Assembly: GCA_020853705.1 (NCBI GenBank)
Contig: JADYYK010000167.1
Location: 62,001-126,000, forward strand
From: Deltaproteobacteria bacterium
Lineage (GTDB): Bacteria; Myxococcota_A; Polyangia; Haliangiales; JADYYK01
DNA length: 64,000 bases
Direction: 5' to 3'
This document shows, piece after piece, positions 22,592 to 35,498 of the stretch. Under the pieces are notes generated by a model. The model searched no databases. It was not told the origin of the DNA and saw nothing but the letters and a program-made list of their open reading frames with translations. Position 1 is the first letter of the stretch. Each line of letters opens with the position of its first letter. A program made the position numbers and the translations under genes.

Positions 22592-24058
22592 ATGTTCCTC
22601 AGACTTGCCGGTGTGGTCGTGATCACTGCGGGGCTGGCCGGCCTCGCGGCGGGCTGCGGTGATGACGATGATGGTCCGGCGACCGACGCCGGGCCGGCAG
22701 ATGCCGCCCTCGACGGCGCGTCACCCGACGCGCTGGCGGTCGACGCCGGGCCGCCGTGTGGCAATGGCGTGCTGGACGGGCTGGAGCAGTGCGACAACAC
22801 CACCCAGTTCAACGGCAACAACGCCTGCTCGACCACGTGCCAGAGCGTGGAGTTCGCGGTCAGCACGACGTCGGCCGGTGATCAGGGCGCAGGCGCCGAG
22901 GCGCGCGTGCCCGGGCTGGACGTGGCGGCCACGGCGTCGCTGTGGGGCGTGGTGTGGAGCGACGGCTCGCCGGGCGCGGCCGGCGGCGACATCCGCATGC
23001 GCCTGCTGTCGCGGCGCGGAGCCCCGCAGACCAACGGCATCGACGCGACCCAGAACGACTTCGTCATCAACCTGCGCGCCGGCGACCAGCTCGGGCCGCG
23101 CATCACCGCGCGCAACGCCACCAGCGACGACTTTGCCGTGGGCTGGGTCGAGCGCACCCCGACCGTGAACAGCATCCGCGTGCGCCAGTTCGGCGGCGAC
23201 GCCACGCCCAGCGACATCAACCTCGGCGAGGGCGACATCGGCGCCACCAACGCGGTCGCGCTGACCAGCCTGGCCAGCATCGACGGCGCTTTCGTGGCCG
23301 GCTGGCGCGAGGTCGGGGGCGAGCTGCGCGCGCGGCGCATGATGCCGGGGACGGCGCCGCTGATGCCCCTGGGCACGGCGTCCTCGCTGATCGCGGGGGG
23401 CACTGCCGCTGGTGCGCAGGTGTCGCTGCTGCCCGGGGCCGGGACCTCGATGTGGCTGCTCATCGATCGTGGCCAGAACGACATCCTGGCGCGCCGCAAG
23501 TACGAGGCGACCTTCTGGGGCTCCGAGTCGGGCTCGCTGCCGCTGATCAACTTCGGCAACTCGGTGGTGGCCAGCCACGCGCAGACCAGCAATCCAGTGC
23601 GCGGCATCGTGGTGCTGGAGGGCGCCACCCCGGCGACAGATCCGCTGACGGTGCGCCGCTTCGAGGACGACGACGGGGTCGGGACCACGACCACGCTGGG
23701 CACGCGCGCGCTGTCACCGGTGGTGGCGGCGGGGCGCGGCGGCTATGTCGTGGTGTGGATCGAGCGCGCCGCGGCCAGCGGGCAGCGCGACCAGCTCCGG
23801 GCGGCGACCTTCGGGCTGGATGGCCAGCCCATCCTGCAGACGCGCTTCGACGGGGTCGCGGGCAGCTTCCTGGTGACCTCGCGCGCGACGCCGGCCGGCG
23901 CCGACGACCTCGGGGTGGCCAGCCCGCGCGTGGCCATGGGGTCGGACGGCAGCGTGCTGGTGGTGTGGCGCGACTACGCCGCGCGCACCGGCGCCGGGAC
24001 GGCGGCCGATACCCAGGCGGAGATTCGAGGGCGCCTCTTTCCGCGGCTCCTCCCGTAG
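22592..24058 (+). CDS. Lipoprotein with myxobacterial Cys-rich repeat
   Basis: 488 aa. The lipobox (GLAAGC) is followed by DDDD and an Asp/Ala/Gly/Pro linker, then PCGNGVLDGLEQCD, a Cys-rich repeat frequent in Myxococcota surface proteins. The rest (about 85-485) is beta-strand rich with repeated xxxVVWxDxx / xxGWxExx elements (VVWSDGSPGAAGGD, VGWVERTP, VAGWREVGG, VVWIERAA, VVWRDYAA), suggesting a propeller or similar repeat fold. It is probably outer-membrane and surface exposed. Start 9 nt before the uvrC region's 5' end, so possibly co-transcribed with uvrC. Confidence 0.75.
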   Translation: MFLRLAGVVVITAGLAGLAAGCGDDDDGPATDAGPADAALDGASPDALAVDAGPPCGNGVLDGLEQCDNTTQFNGNNACSTTCQSVEFAVSTTSAGDQGAGAEARVPGLDVAATASLWGVVWSDGSPGAAGGDIRMRLLSRRGAPQTNGIDATQNDFVINLRAGDQLGPRITARNATSDDFAVGWVERTPTVNSIRVRQFGGDATPSDINLGEGDIGATNAVALTSLASIDGAFVAGWREVGGELRARRMMPGTAPLMPLGTASSLIAGGTAAGAQVSLLPGAGTSMWLLIDRGQNDILARRKYEATFWGSESGSLPLINFGNSVVASHAQTSNPVRGIVVLEGATPATDPLTVRRFEDDDGVGTTTTLGTRALSPVVAAGRGGYVVVWIERAAASGQRDQLRAATFGLDGQPILQTRFDGVAGSFLVTSRATPAGADDLGVASPRVAMGSDGSVLVVWRDYAARTGAGTAADTQAEIRGRLFPRLLP

Positions 24059-24067
24059 ACTTCGCTC

Positions 24068-26340
<2,273 letters not shown>

Positions 26341-26344
<4 letters not shown>

Positions 26345-27537
26345 GCGCCCGCTCACGCCTGCCCGCCACCGTCATCGCGCTCGGCCTGGTCAGCCTGCTG
26401 ACCGACGCCGCCAGCGAGATGATCATGCCGCTGCTGCCCATCTTCCTGACCACCGTGGTCGGCGCCGGCGCCGCCTTCGTCGGGCTGGTCGTCGGCGTGG
26501 CCGACACCACCGCGGCCTTCGTCAAGCTGGCCAGCGGCGCCGCGGTCGATCGCGCCCCGGCCAAGAAGCCCTTCGTCGTCCTCGGCTACACCCTGGCCAG
26601 CGCGGTGCGCCCGCTGATCGCGCTGGCCACCGCGCCCTGGCACGTGCTGGCGGTGCGCTTCACCGATCGCATCGGCAAGGGGCTGCGCTCGAGCCCTCGC
26701 GACGCCCTGCTCGCAGGCGCCGCCGACGAGGACCAGCGCGGGCGCGCCTTCGGCTTCCACCGCGCCATGGATCATGCCGGCGCGGTCGTGGGGCCGCTGG
26801 CGGCGCTCGTCTTGTTGCGCGTCGCCGGGGTGCCGCTGCGCACGGTGTTCGCGCTGGCCGCCATCCCGGGGGCGCTCGCGGTCGCCGTCGTGGTCCTCGG
26901 CGTGCACGAGACGCGCGCACCCGCCAAGGCCGCGCTGGCGCCGCCGAAGCGGCTCAGCGAGCGCCTCGGTCTGCGTGGCGCGCCGCTGTCGCCGCGCTTC
27001 CGGCGCTACCTGTTCGCGGTCGCCCTGTTCACGCTGGCGTCGTCGACCGACACCTTCCTCATCCTCAAGGCGCTGCAGGTCGGCATGGCGCCCTGGCTGG
27101 CACCGGTGCTGTGGGCTGCGCTGCACCTGGTGCGCGCCGCGATGTCGACCTGGGCGGGTGGCCTGTCCGACCGCATGGGGCGCGCCAGCGTCATCCGCAT
27201 CGGCTGGGTGATCTATGGCGTCAGCTACGCCGCCTTCGCGTTCGCCAGCACCGAGCTGCAGGTCTGGCTGCTGGTCGCCATCTACGGCGGCGCCAGCGCG
27301 TTCCACGAGGGGGCCGAGAAGGCCCTGGTCGCCGATCTCGCCCCGGCCGACGCAAAGGGCCGTGCTTTTGGCCTGTTTCACTTCACAGTGGGTCTATGTG
27401 CCCTGCCGGCGTCGCTCGGCTTTGGCGCGCTGTGGCAGTTCGCGTCGGCGCGGGCGGCCTTCCTGACCAGCGGTGGCCTGGCCCTGGCCGCCGCGCTGCT
27501 GCTGGGCTGGGCGCTGCGCCCCGACGCCGTGGCATGA
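26341..27537 (+). CDS. MFS transporter
   Basis: 398 aa with about 12 hydrophobic spans. Typical motifs include the cytoplasmic loop DRIGKGLRSSPRDALLAG after span 4 and SDRMGRASVIRIGW (motif A-like) in the second half. The family resembles MFS proteins related to Fsr/YfcJ drug or metabolite exporters, but the substrate is not predictable. Overlaps uvrC and the multi-haem lipoprotein by 4 nt each (ATGA), so a three-gene operon is likely. Confidence 0.85.
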
Positions 27538-29300
27538 CCCGCCCTCGCGCCGCCCTCGCCGTGCTGGGCACGCTCGCGCTGGGCTGTGGCAGCCGGGCCC
27601 GCCCCGCCGCGGCACCGACCGCCACCCCGTCACCAGCCGCGACCCCCAGCCCCGCCCTGGCGCGCCTGCCCGATCTCCCCACCGCGCGCGTCGTCGGCAC
27701 GCCACGCTTCCTCAGCGCCGCCGCCTGCGATCGCTGCCACCTCGCGCTGCCCGGCGAGCCCGCCCTGCGCGACGCCGCCGGTCGCGACGTCTCGCCGCGC
27801 ACCGCCTGGGCCGCCTCGATGATGGCGCTGGCCGCGCGCGAACCCTACTACCTGGCCGCCCTGTCGCGCGAGCTGGCCGCCCGCCCCGACGCCCAGGACA
27901 CCATCGAGCGCACCTGTCTGCGCTGTCACGCCCCCGCCGGCGAGCTCGAGCGCGCCGCCACCGGCGCCACGCTGGGCCTCCCCGACCTCCTCAGCGGCAC
28001 CTCCACGGTGGCCGAGCTGGCCCGCGAGGGTGTCGGCTGCACCCTGTGTCACGGCCTCGCCCCCGACGGCCTCGGCAGCGAGGCCAGCTTCACCGGCGGC
28101 TTCGCGCTCGCCGCCGGCCGGGTCCAGTTCGGCGTCCACGACGCGCCGCTCGCCATGCCCATGCAGATGATGACGAAGTACACCCCGGTGCCCTCCGCCC
28201 ACCTGGGCCAGAGCGTCCTGTGCGCCCCTTGTCACACCGTGCTGACCCACGCCCTCGACGCCCGCGGCCAGCCCACGGGCCCCGAGCTGCCCGAGCAGAC
28301 CACTTACCTCGAGTGGCAGAACTCCGACTTCGACGATCAGCGCCCCGCCGCCACTCGCAGCCCACGCGCCGCGCCCTGCCAGCGCTGCCACATGCCCGGC
28401 CATGACCGGGACGGCGCCGCCATCGTGACCGCGCTGTCGACCCGCCCGCCCGGCCTGCCCGCGCGCGCCGGCTACGGTCGCCACAGCTTCACCGGCGGCA
28501 ACGTCTACATGCTGCGCCTGATGGCCGCCGACCCCGCAGCCCATGGCGGCGAGCCCACCGCCGCCGCGCTGCACGCCGCCGCCAGCGACGCCGCGGCCCT
28601 GCTGGCCGGCGCCGCGGCCATCACCGTCACCACGCCGGCCACGCCCACCACACCCGCCGGTCAGCGCGCGCTCGCCGTGCGCATCGACAACCTGACCGGC
28701 CACAAGTTGCCCACCGGCTACCCGACCCGGCGCATGTGGCTGCACCTCACGGTGCGCGACGCCGCCGGCCACGTCGTCTTCGAGTCGGGCGCACATCGCG
28801 CCGGCGCCCTGCATGCGCCCGCCGCACGTCGCTTCGGCGCCCCCGGCGCGCGCCTCGATCCCCCCGGCGCCATCCTGCCCCATCGCGACGTCATCACCGC
28901 ACCCGACCAGGTCCAGGTCTGGGAGGCCGTCCCCACCGACGCCGCCGGGCGCCGCACCCACCTGCTGCTGGCCGCCACCGCCCTGGCCAAGGACGACCGC
29001 ATCCTGCCCGCCGGCTACCGCACCGAGCACTCCAGCGCCGCGCGCACCCAGCCCCGTGGCGCCGGCCTCGCCGCCGACGCCGACTTCGTGGCCGGCAGCG
29101 ACACCGTCACCTACCGCTTCGGCGCCCCCGCCGGCCCGCTGCGCGCCGACCTCGAGCTGCTCTACCAGAGCGTCACCCCCGACACCCTGGAGGACTACCG
29201 TCCGGTCGCCACCGCCGCGGCGCAGTCCTTCGTCCTGGCCACCACGGGTCGCCCGCCCGACCCGGTGGTGATGGCCCGCGCCAGCACCACGCTGCCCTGA
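27534..29300 (+). CDS. Penta-haem cytochrome c-type lipoprotein
   Basis: 588 aa. Lipobox (LALGC, Cys18) followed by an Ala/Pro/Thr linker. Five CxxCH motifs: CDRCH (65-69), CLRCH (128-132), CTLCH (169-173), CAPCH (230-234) and CQRCH (282-286), all in the N-terminal half. The spacing and YLEWQNSDF context recall multihaem c-type cytochromes near the c554/NapC-like families. The C-terminal half (about 290-580) is beta-rich and cysteine-poor (for example NLTGHKLPTGYPTRRMWL), perhaps a separate binding domain. Likely an outer-membrane electron carrier. It overlaps the MFS gene by 4 nt, which hints at a shared but unknown role. Confidence 0.85.
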   Translation: MTRPRAALAVLGTLALGCGSRARPAAAPTATPSPAATPSPALARLPDLPTARVVGTPRFLSAAACDRCHLALPGEPALRDAAGRDVSPRTAWAASMMALAAREPYYLAALSRELAARPDAQDTIERTCLRCHAPAGELERAATGATLGLPDLLSGTSTVAELAREGVGCTLCHGLAPDGLGSEASFTGGFALAAGRVQFGVHDAPLAMPMQMMTKYTPVPSAHLGQSVLCAPCHTVLTHALDARGQPTGPELPEQTTYLEWQNSDFDDQRPAATRSPRAAPCQRCHMPGHDRDGAAIVTALSTRPPGLPARAGYGRHSFTGGNVYMLRLMAADPAAHGGEPTAAALHAAASDAAALLAGAAAITVTTPATPTTPAGQRALAVRIDNLTGHKLPTGYPTRRMWLHLTVRDAAGHVVFESGAHRAGALHAPAARRFGAPGARLDPPGAILPHRDVITAPDQVQVWEAVPTDAAGRRTHLLLAATALAKDDRILPAGYRTEHSSAARTQPRGAGLAADADFVAGSDTVTYRFGAPAGPLRADLELLYQSVTPDTLEDYRPVATAAAQSFVLATTGRPPDPVVMARASTTLP

Positions 29301-29306
29301 CCCGCG

Positions 29307-29864
29307 CTACTCCCAGGTCAGCCGCAGCGTACACACCGCATCGCCGCGCAACCGGCAGGTGGCCTCCTCCGACGTCAGCACCTTGCCACCCGACATCTCG
29401 ACCGACTTCTCGGCCCATCCCAGCACCGACAGACAGTGCGACCGGTGCGGCGTCGCGAACTCGGTGATGACCAGATCGACCGTGTTGCCCGCGCCGTGCT
29501 TGACCACCATGTAGCCCGAGTCGTAGTAGGTCCGCCACACCGCGGCGGCGCGCTCGATGATCCACTTCACGCTGCCCAGCTTGTAGAACAGCCGGTAGAT
29601 CGTCTTGAGATTGGCCTCGGCGCCATAGCGCCCGAGCTCGCGCGCCAGCGCCAGATCACCGCGCCCGAACACCCGGTCGATGCACACCGTCAGATCCACG
29701 AAGGTCTCGAACGGGTACCACGACGACTTCAGCACGTTGCCCTCGAGGATGGCCTTGGTCGACGGCGCCAGCTCGCCGCGCAGCCGCTTGAGGCCCGGCT
29801 CGCCCTGTGTCTCGCGCACCCAGGCCCACCGCGCGGTGATCGCGCTTCCCTTCACGTTGGGCAT
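29307..29864 (-). CDS. DUF2378 (TIGR02265) family protein
   Basis: 185 aa. Matches the myxobacterial paralogous family by MPNVKGSAITARWAWVRE, ILEGNVLKSSWYPFETFVDL and GRGDLALARELGRYGAEANL. The family is expanded in Myxococcales and has no established biochemical function; it is thought to be related to the V4R/haem-NO-binding fold. It is convergent with the penta-haem gene (6-nt gap). Confidence 0.85.
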   Translation of the reverse strand: MPNVKGSAITARWAWVRETQGEPGLKRLRGELAPSTKAILEGNVLKSSWYPFETFVDLTVCIDRVFGRGDLALARELGRYGAEANLKTIYRLFYKLGSVKWIIERAAAVWRTYYDSGYMVVKHGAGNTVDLVITEFATPHRSHCLSVLGWAEKSVEMSGGKVLTSEEATCRLRGDAVCTLRLTWE

Positions 29865-29918
29865 CCGCCACGCCTCCGGGCCCCATCTTACATGGGCGCG
29901 GCACCGCCGTCGCGGCCG

Positions 29919-30758
29919 CTACGGCGACTGCTTGCCGCTGGCGACGATCGACGGATAGACCTGATCGGGCGCGATCCCGGCCTGCACCGCGCGCTCGGCG
30001 TTGGCCAGCTCCTCGCGAATCAGCGCCTCGAAGCTGGCCACCGGCTGCGCGCCCGACAGGTGGCGCCCGTTGATGTAGAACGACGGCGTCGCGTTGACGC
30101 CCAGGCGCTTGGCCAGCGCCTTGTCGTCCTGGAAGTCGGCCTCGCACGCCGCGCTCTCACGGTCGGCCTTGAACTGGGCGCGATCCAGCCCCAGCGACTG
30201 GGCCAGATCGTCCAGCGCGTCGGGCTCCAGCGCGGCCAGGCGCTGCACGCTACCGGTGGGGTGAAACGCCGCCTTCCACAGGGCGTCCTGGTACTCGAAG
30301 AACTGGTTCTGCAGCCGCGCCGCGCACGCCGCGTGGGCCGCGATGGTGGCCTTCTGCGGGTGCACCACCAGGTTCTTCCACACGATGCGCAGCTTGGGGC
30401 CGAAGCTGGTGCGCAGCTCGGCCAGGGTGTGGTGCGCGCGCTCGCAGAACGGACAGGCGAACTCGCCGAACTCGACCAGCGTCACCAGCGCGCTGTCGCT
30501 GCCATCGACGGGATCGGTCGCGCGATCGACCGGCACCGAGAAGATGTCGTTGGGATCGATCTGCGCGCGCGGGTTGTGCACCCCGGCGTCGGGCCGCACC
30601 GGCCTCGGCGTCGGGGTCGGCGCCGGCACCACCGGCACCGGGGCCGGCTCGCGCTGGGTGGCCCTGCGCTCGTCACGCGCCTCGAGGCCCGCGCGCTGCT
30701 GTCGCCGCGAATACCACAAGGTGCCCCCGACGATGGCGGCGACCACCAGGCCGATCAC
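29919..30758 (-). CDS. DsbA-family thioredoxin-like protein, membrane-anchored
   Basis: 279 aa from a GTG. A hydrophobic anchor at residues 2-16, then a Pro-rich linker and a thioredoxin fold with active site CPFC (Cys102-Cys105), cis-Pro loop NATPSFYINGRHLSGAQP and an inserted helical domain. Codons upstream remain open in frame and encode a plausible extension of the anchor (SREWLSWVV), but no ATG, GTG or TTG is available, so the true start may be a rare codon. It probably works in the periplasm as an oxidoreductase; no DsbB partner is nearby. Transcribed downstream of the OmpA-like gene. Confidence 0.82.
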   Translation of the reverse strand: MIGLVVAAIVGGTLWYSRRQQRAGLEARDERRATQREPAPVPVVPAPTPTPRPVRPDAGVHNPRAQIDPNDIFSVPVDRATDPVDGSDSALVTLVEFGEFACPFCERAHHTLAELRTSFGPKLRIVWKNLVVHPQKATIAAHAACAARLQNQFFEYQDALWKAAFHPTGSVQRLAALEPDALDDLAQSLGLDRAQFKADRESAACEADFQDDKALAKRLGVNATPSFYINGRHLSGAQPVASFEALIREELANAERAVQAGIAPDQVYPSIVASGKQSP

Positions 30759-30856
30759 GACCCAGGACAGCCACTCCCGCGAGGCGGGGGCGCCGACCGG
30801 CTCGGCGGCGCCCGCATACGATGCCGGGCGCCGGTCCTGTTCCCAACCCGCCGTGG

Positions 30857-31678
30857 TCAGCCGCCCTGCAGCTCGCCCTCGTCGAGCTTGGGCAGCTCGT
30901 CGACGTTGGGCATCACGATGATCTCGATGCGCCGGTTCTGCTGCCGCCCGCTCTCGTCGGTGTTGTCACCGATGGGATCGAACTCGCCGAAGCCAGCCGC
31001 CGATACGTGCGCGGACGCCATGCCGTTGTTGATCATGAAGCGCACGACCTCGACCGCGCGCGCGGTCGAAAGCTCCCAGTTGGAGGCGAACTTCTTCGAC
31101 TTGATCGGGATGTTGTCGGTGTGGCCGGCGACCACGAAGTCGCGCCCCTCGACGCCCTTGAGCGCCTCGGTGACCTGCACGATGGCGGCCTGGCCCTCGG
31201 GCTTGAGCTCGGTCTTGCCGGGGTCGAACAGGATCTTGTCGCTCATCTTCACGATCATGCGGCCCTTGCGGACCTCGACCTTGATCTTGCCCGAGTCGAT
31301 CATGGCGCGCAGCTTGGCGGCCAGCGCCTTGAACGCCGCCATGCGCTTCTCGGCCGCGGCGCGCGCCAGGCGCAGCTGCTCCAGCTCGGCCTGCGAGGCC
31401 GACAGCTTGCCGGTCAGCTGCTCGGTCTCGCCCTCGAGGCCCGAGACCTTGCCGCCCAGCGTGGTGACCTGGTCGGCCAGGGCCTGGTTCTGCGCCCGCA
31501 GCTTACCGATCGACTTGTCGCGTGCCGCCAGGTCGCTCTCGCACTTGGAGCGCGCGGTGGTGCAGGCGTTGAGGTCCTTGATGGCCTTCTTCTCGGCGTC
31601 CGACGGCCCGCACCCGGCGAGCAGCCCATACCCGACGCCCACCGACAGCGTCATCACCAGCCACATCGATCCACGCAT
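30857..31678 (-). CDS. OmpA/Pal-like peptidoglycan-binding lipoprotein
   Basis: 273 aa. A strong AAAGGAG precedes the ATG. Lipobox (YGLLAGC), then a long coiled coil (about 30-130, for example SKCESDLAARDKSIGKLRAQ) and the OmpA C-terminal domain (ILFDPGKTELKPEGQAAI, VAGHTDNIPIKSKKFASNWE, STARAVEVVRFMI, NRRIEIIVMP), with the Asp/Arg that contact diaminopimelate. It probably links outer membrane and cell wall. Divergent from ftsK across a 114-bp promoter region. Confidence 0.9.
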   Translation of the reverse strand: MRGSMWLVMTLSVGVGYGLLAGCGPSDAEKKAIKDLNACTTARSKCESDLAARDKSIGKLRAQNQALADQVTTLGGKVSGLEGETEQLTGKLSASQAELEQLRLARAAAEKRMAAFKALAAKLRAMIDSGKIKVEVRKGRMIVKMSDKILFDPGKTELKPEGQAAIVQVTEALKGVEGRDFVVAGHTDNIPIKSKKFASNWELSTARAVEVVRFMINNGMASAHVSAAGFGEFDPIGDNTDESGRQQNRRIEIIVMPNVDELPKLDEGELQGG

Positions 31679-31700
31679 TGGCTCTCTCCTTTGACGCGGC

Positions 31701-31729
31701 AGAGTAGGCAACGGGCTGAAAGATTTCAA
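31701..31729 (-). promoter_or_regulatory. Promoter candidate for the OmpA-like gene
   Basis: On the minus strand, TTGAAA (31729-31724) is separated by 17 bp from TACTCT (31706-31701; three of six matches), 22 bp from the ATG. Confidence 0.45.
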
Positions 31730-31741
31730 TGTTCCCTGGCC

Positions 31742-31750
31742 TGTGGATAA
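31742..31750 (-). promoter_or_regulatory. Perfect DnaA box between the OmpA-like gene and ftsK
   Basis: TTATCCACA on the minus strand (TGTGGATAA on plus) matches the DnaA 9-mer exactly. It is a single copy in the AT-richest part of the divergent promoter region and abuts the ftsK -35 element. Confidence 0.45.
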
Positions 31751-31754
31751 AATT

Positions 31755-31782
31755 TTGACCCTGCGGTAGGCGGATGTAGGAT
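31755..31782 (+). promoter_or_regulatory. Promoter candidate for ftsK
   Basis: TTGACC (31755-31760), a 16-bp spacer and TAGGAT (31777-31782; four of six matches). The start of transcription would fall near 31789, only a few bases before the first possible ATG (31793), so that ATG could be leaderless or translation may begin further in. Confidence 0.4.
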
Positions 31783-31792
31783 ATGTCATCCA

Positions 31793-34525
<2,733 letters not shown>

Positions 34526-34569
34526 GTCTGGGCTTGAATCGCCGGGTGGTTTCGTGCGTCTTTGAGTGC

Positions 34570-35469
34570 ATGAACCTGCTCAGTCTGATGATGTCGGGAT
34601 TCGCGGCGCTGGCGCAGCCGATGTCGGGCGTCGCCAAGGCTCCCCCGAAGGTGATCGCGCAGGCCAACCCGGGCACCCTGGCGGTGGCCGATGTGATCGC
34701 GAAGCTGCAGGCGTTCTATGCCACCACGGTGTCGATCCGCGGCGAGTTCCGCCAGGTCTTCACCAGCACCCTGTATGCCGATTCGACGCCGTCGGACGGC
34801 CGCTTCTGGATCAAGAAGCCGGGCAAGATGTACTGGCAGTACGACAAGCCCGACAAGAAGTACTTCATCTCCAACGGCAAGGACTTCTGGCTCTACGAGC
34901 CGAAGAACACCCAGGCCTTCCACCAGCCGCTGTCGGGCCAGTCGCTGCCCGACGCGGTGTCGTTCCTGAACGGCAAGGGCACGCTGGAGCGCGACTTCAC
35001 CATCACCGACGCGCGCAAGGACAAGGCCGACAAGACCGCGAGCAAGTACGCCGAGGCCGGTGACTACACCCTGAAGCTGGTGCCCAAGAAGCCGCAGGCG
35101 GCCTACAAGTACCTGTATCTGATCGTCGACCCGAAGGACTTCCATGTGAAGCAGACCGTGATCGTCGAGTCGGGTGGCGACACCAACCAGATCAAGTTCA
35201 TCAACGTCGAGAGCAACCCCAAGACGTTCATCACCGACAGCAAGTTCAACTTCACGCCGCCCAAGGGTGTGCGCGTGATCGAGCAGAGCGCGTCGCCCGC
35301 GCCGGCGACCACCATGGCGCCGGCTCCGGCGCCCGCGTCGCCCAAGCCGAGCGCGCCCGCGGTGGTGCCGGGGGCGCCTGCGGGCGGCGCGACCGCGCCC
35401 AAGCCGGCCGTGACCGCGTCGCCGTCGCCGTCCGTCAAGCCCAGCACGCCCGCCAAGCCGACCAAGTAG
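34570..35469 (+). CDS. lolA: Outer-membrane lipoprotein carrier protein LolA
   Basis: 299 aa from ATG 34570, giving a signal peptide (NLLSLMMSGFAALA). TTG 34534 or GTG 34546 are weaker options. The LolA half-barrel is shown by VADVIAKLQAFYATTVSIRG, GEFRQVF, GRFWIKKPGKMYWQYDKPD, LIVDPKDFHVKQTVI and GVRVI. The last 70 residues are a Pro/Ala/Ser tail not typical of LolA. Carries lipoproteins across the periplasm, fitting the many lipoproteins here. The LolB and LolCDE partners are not in the window. The start lies 44 nt after ftsK, so co-transcription is likely. Confidence 0.88.
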   Translation: MNLLSLMMSGFAALAQPMSGVAKAPPKVIAQANPGTLAVADVIAKLQAFYATTVSIRGEFRQVFTSTLYADSTPSDGRFWIKKPGKMYWQYDKPDKKYFISNGKDFWLYEPKNTQAFHQPLSGQSLPDAVSFLNGKGTLERDFTITDARKDKADKTASKYAEAGDYTLKLVPKKPQAAYKYLYLIVDPKDFHVKQTVIVESGGDTNQIKFINVESNPKTFITDSKFNFTPPKGVRVIEQSASPAPATTMAPAPAPASPKPSAPAVVPGAPAGGATAPKPAVTASPSPSVKPSTPAKPTK

Positions 35470-35498
35470 CCCCTGTCACAATCGGGTAGATTGCGCGG

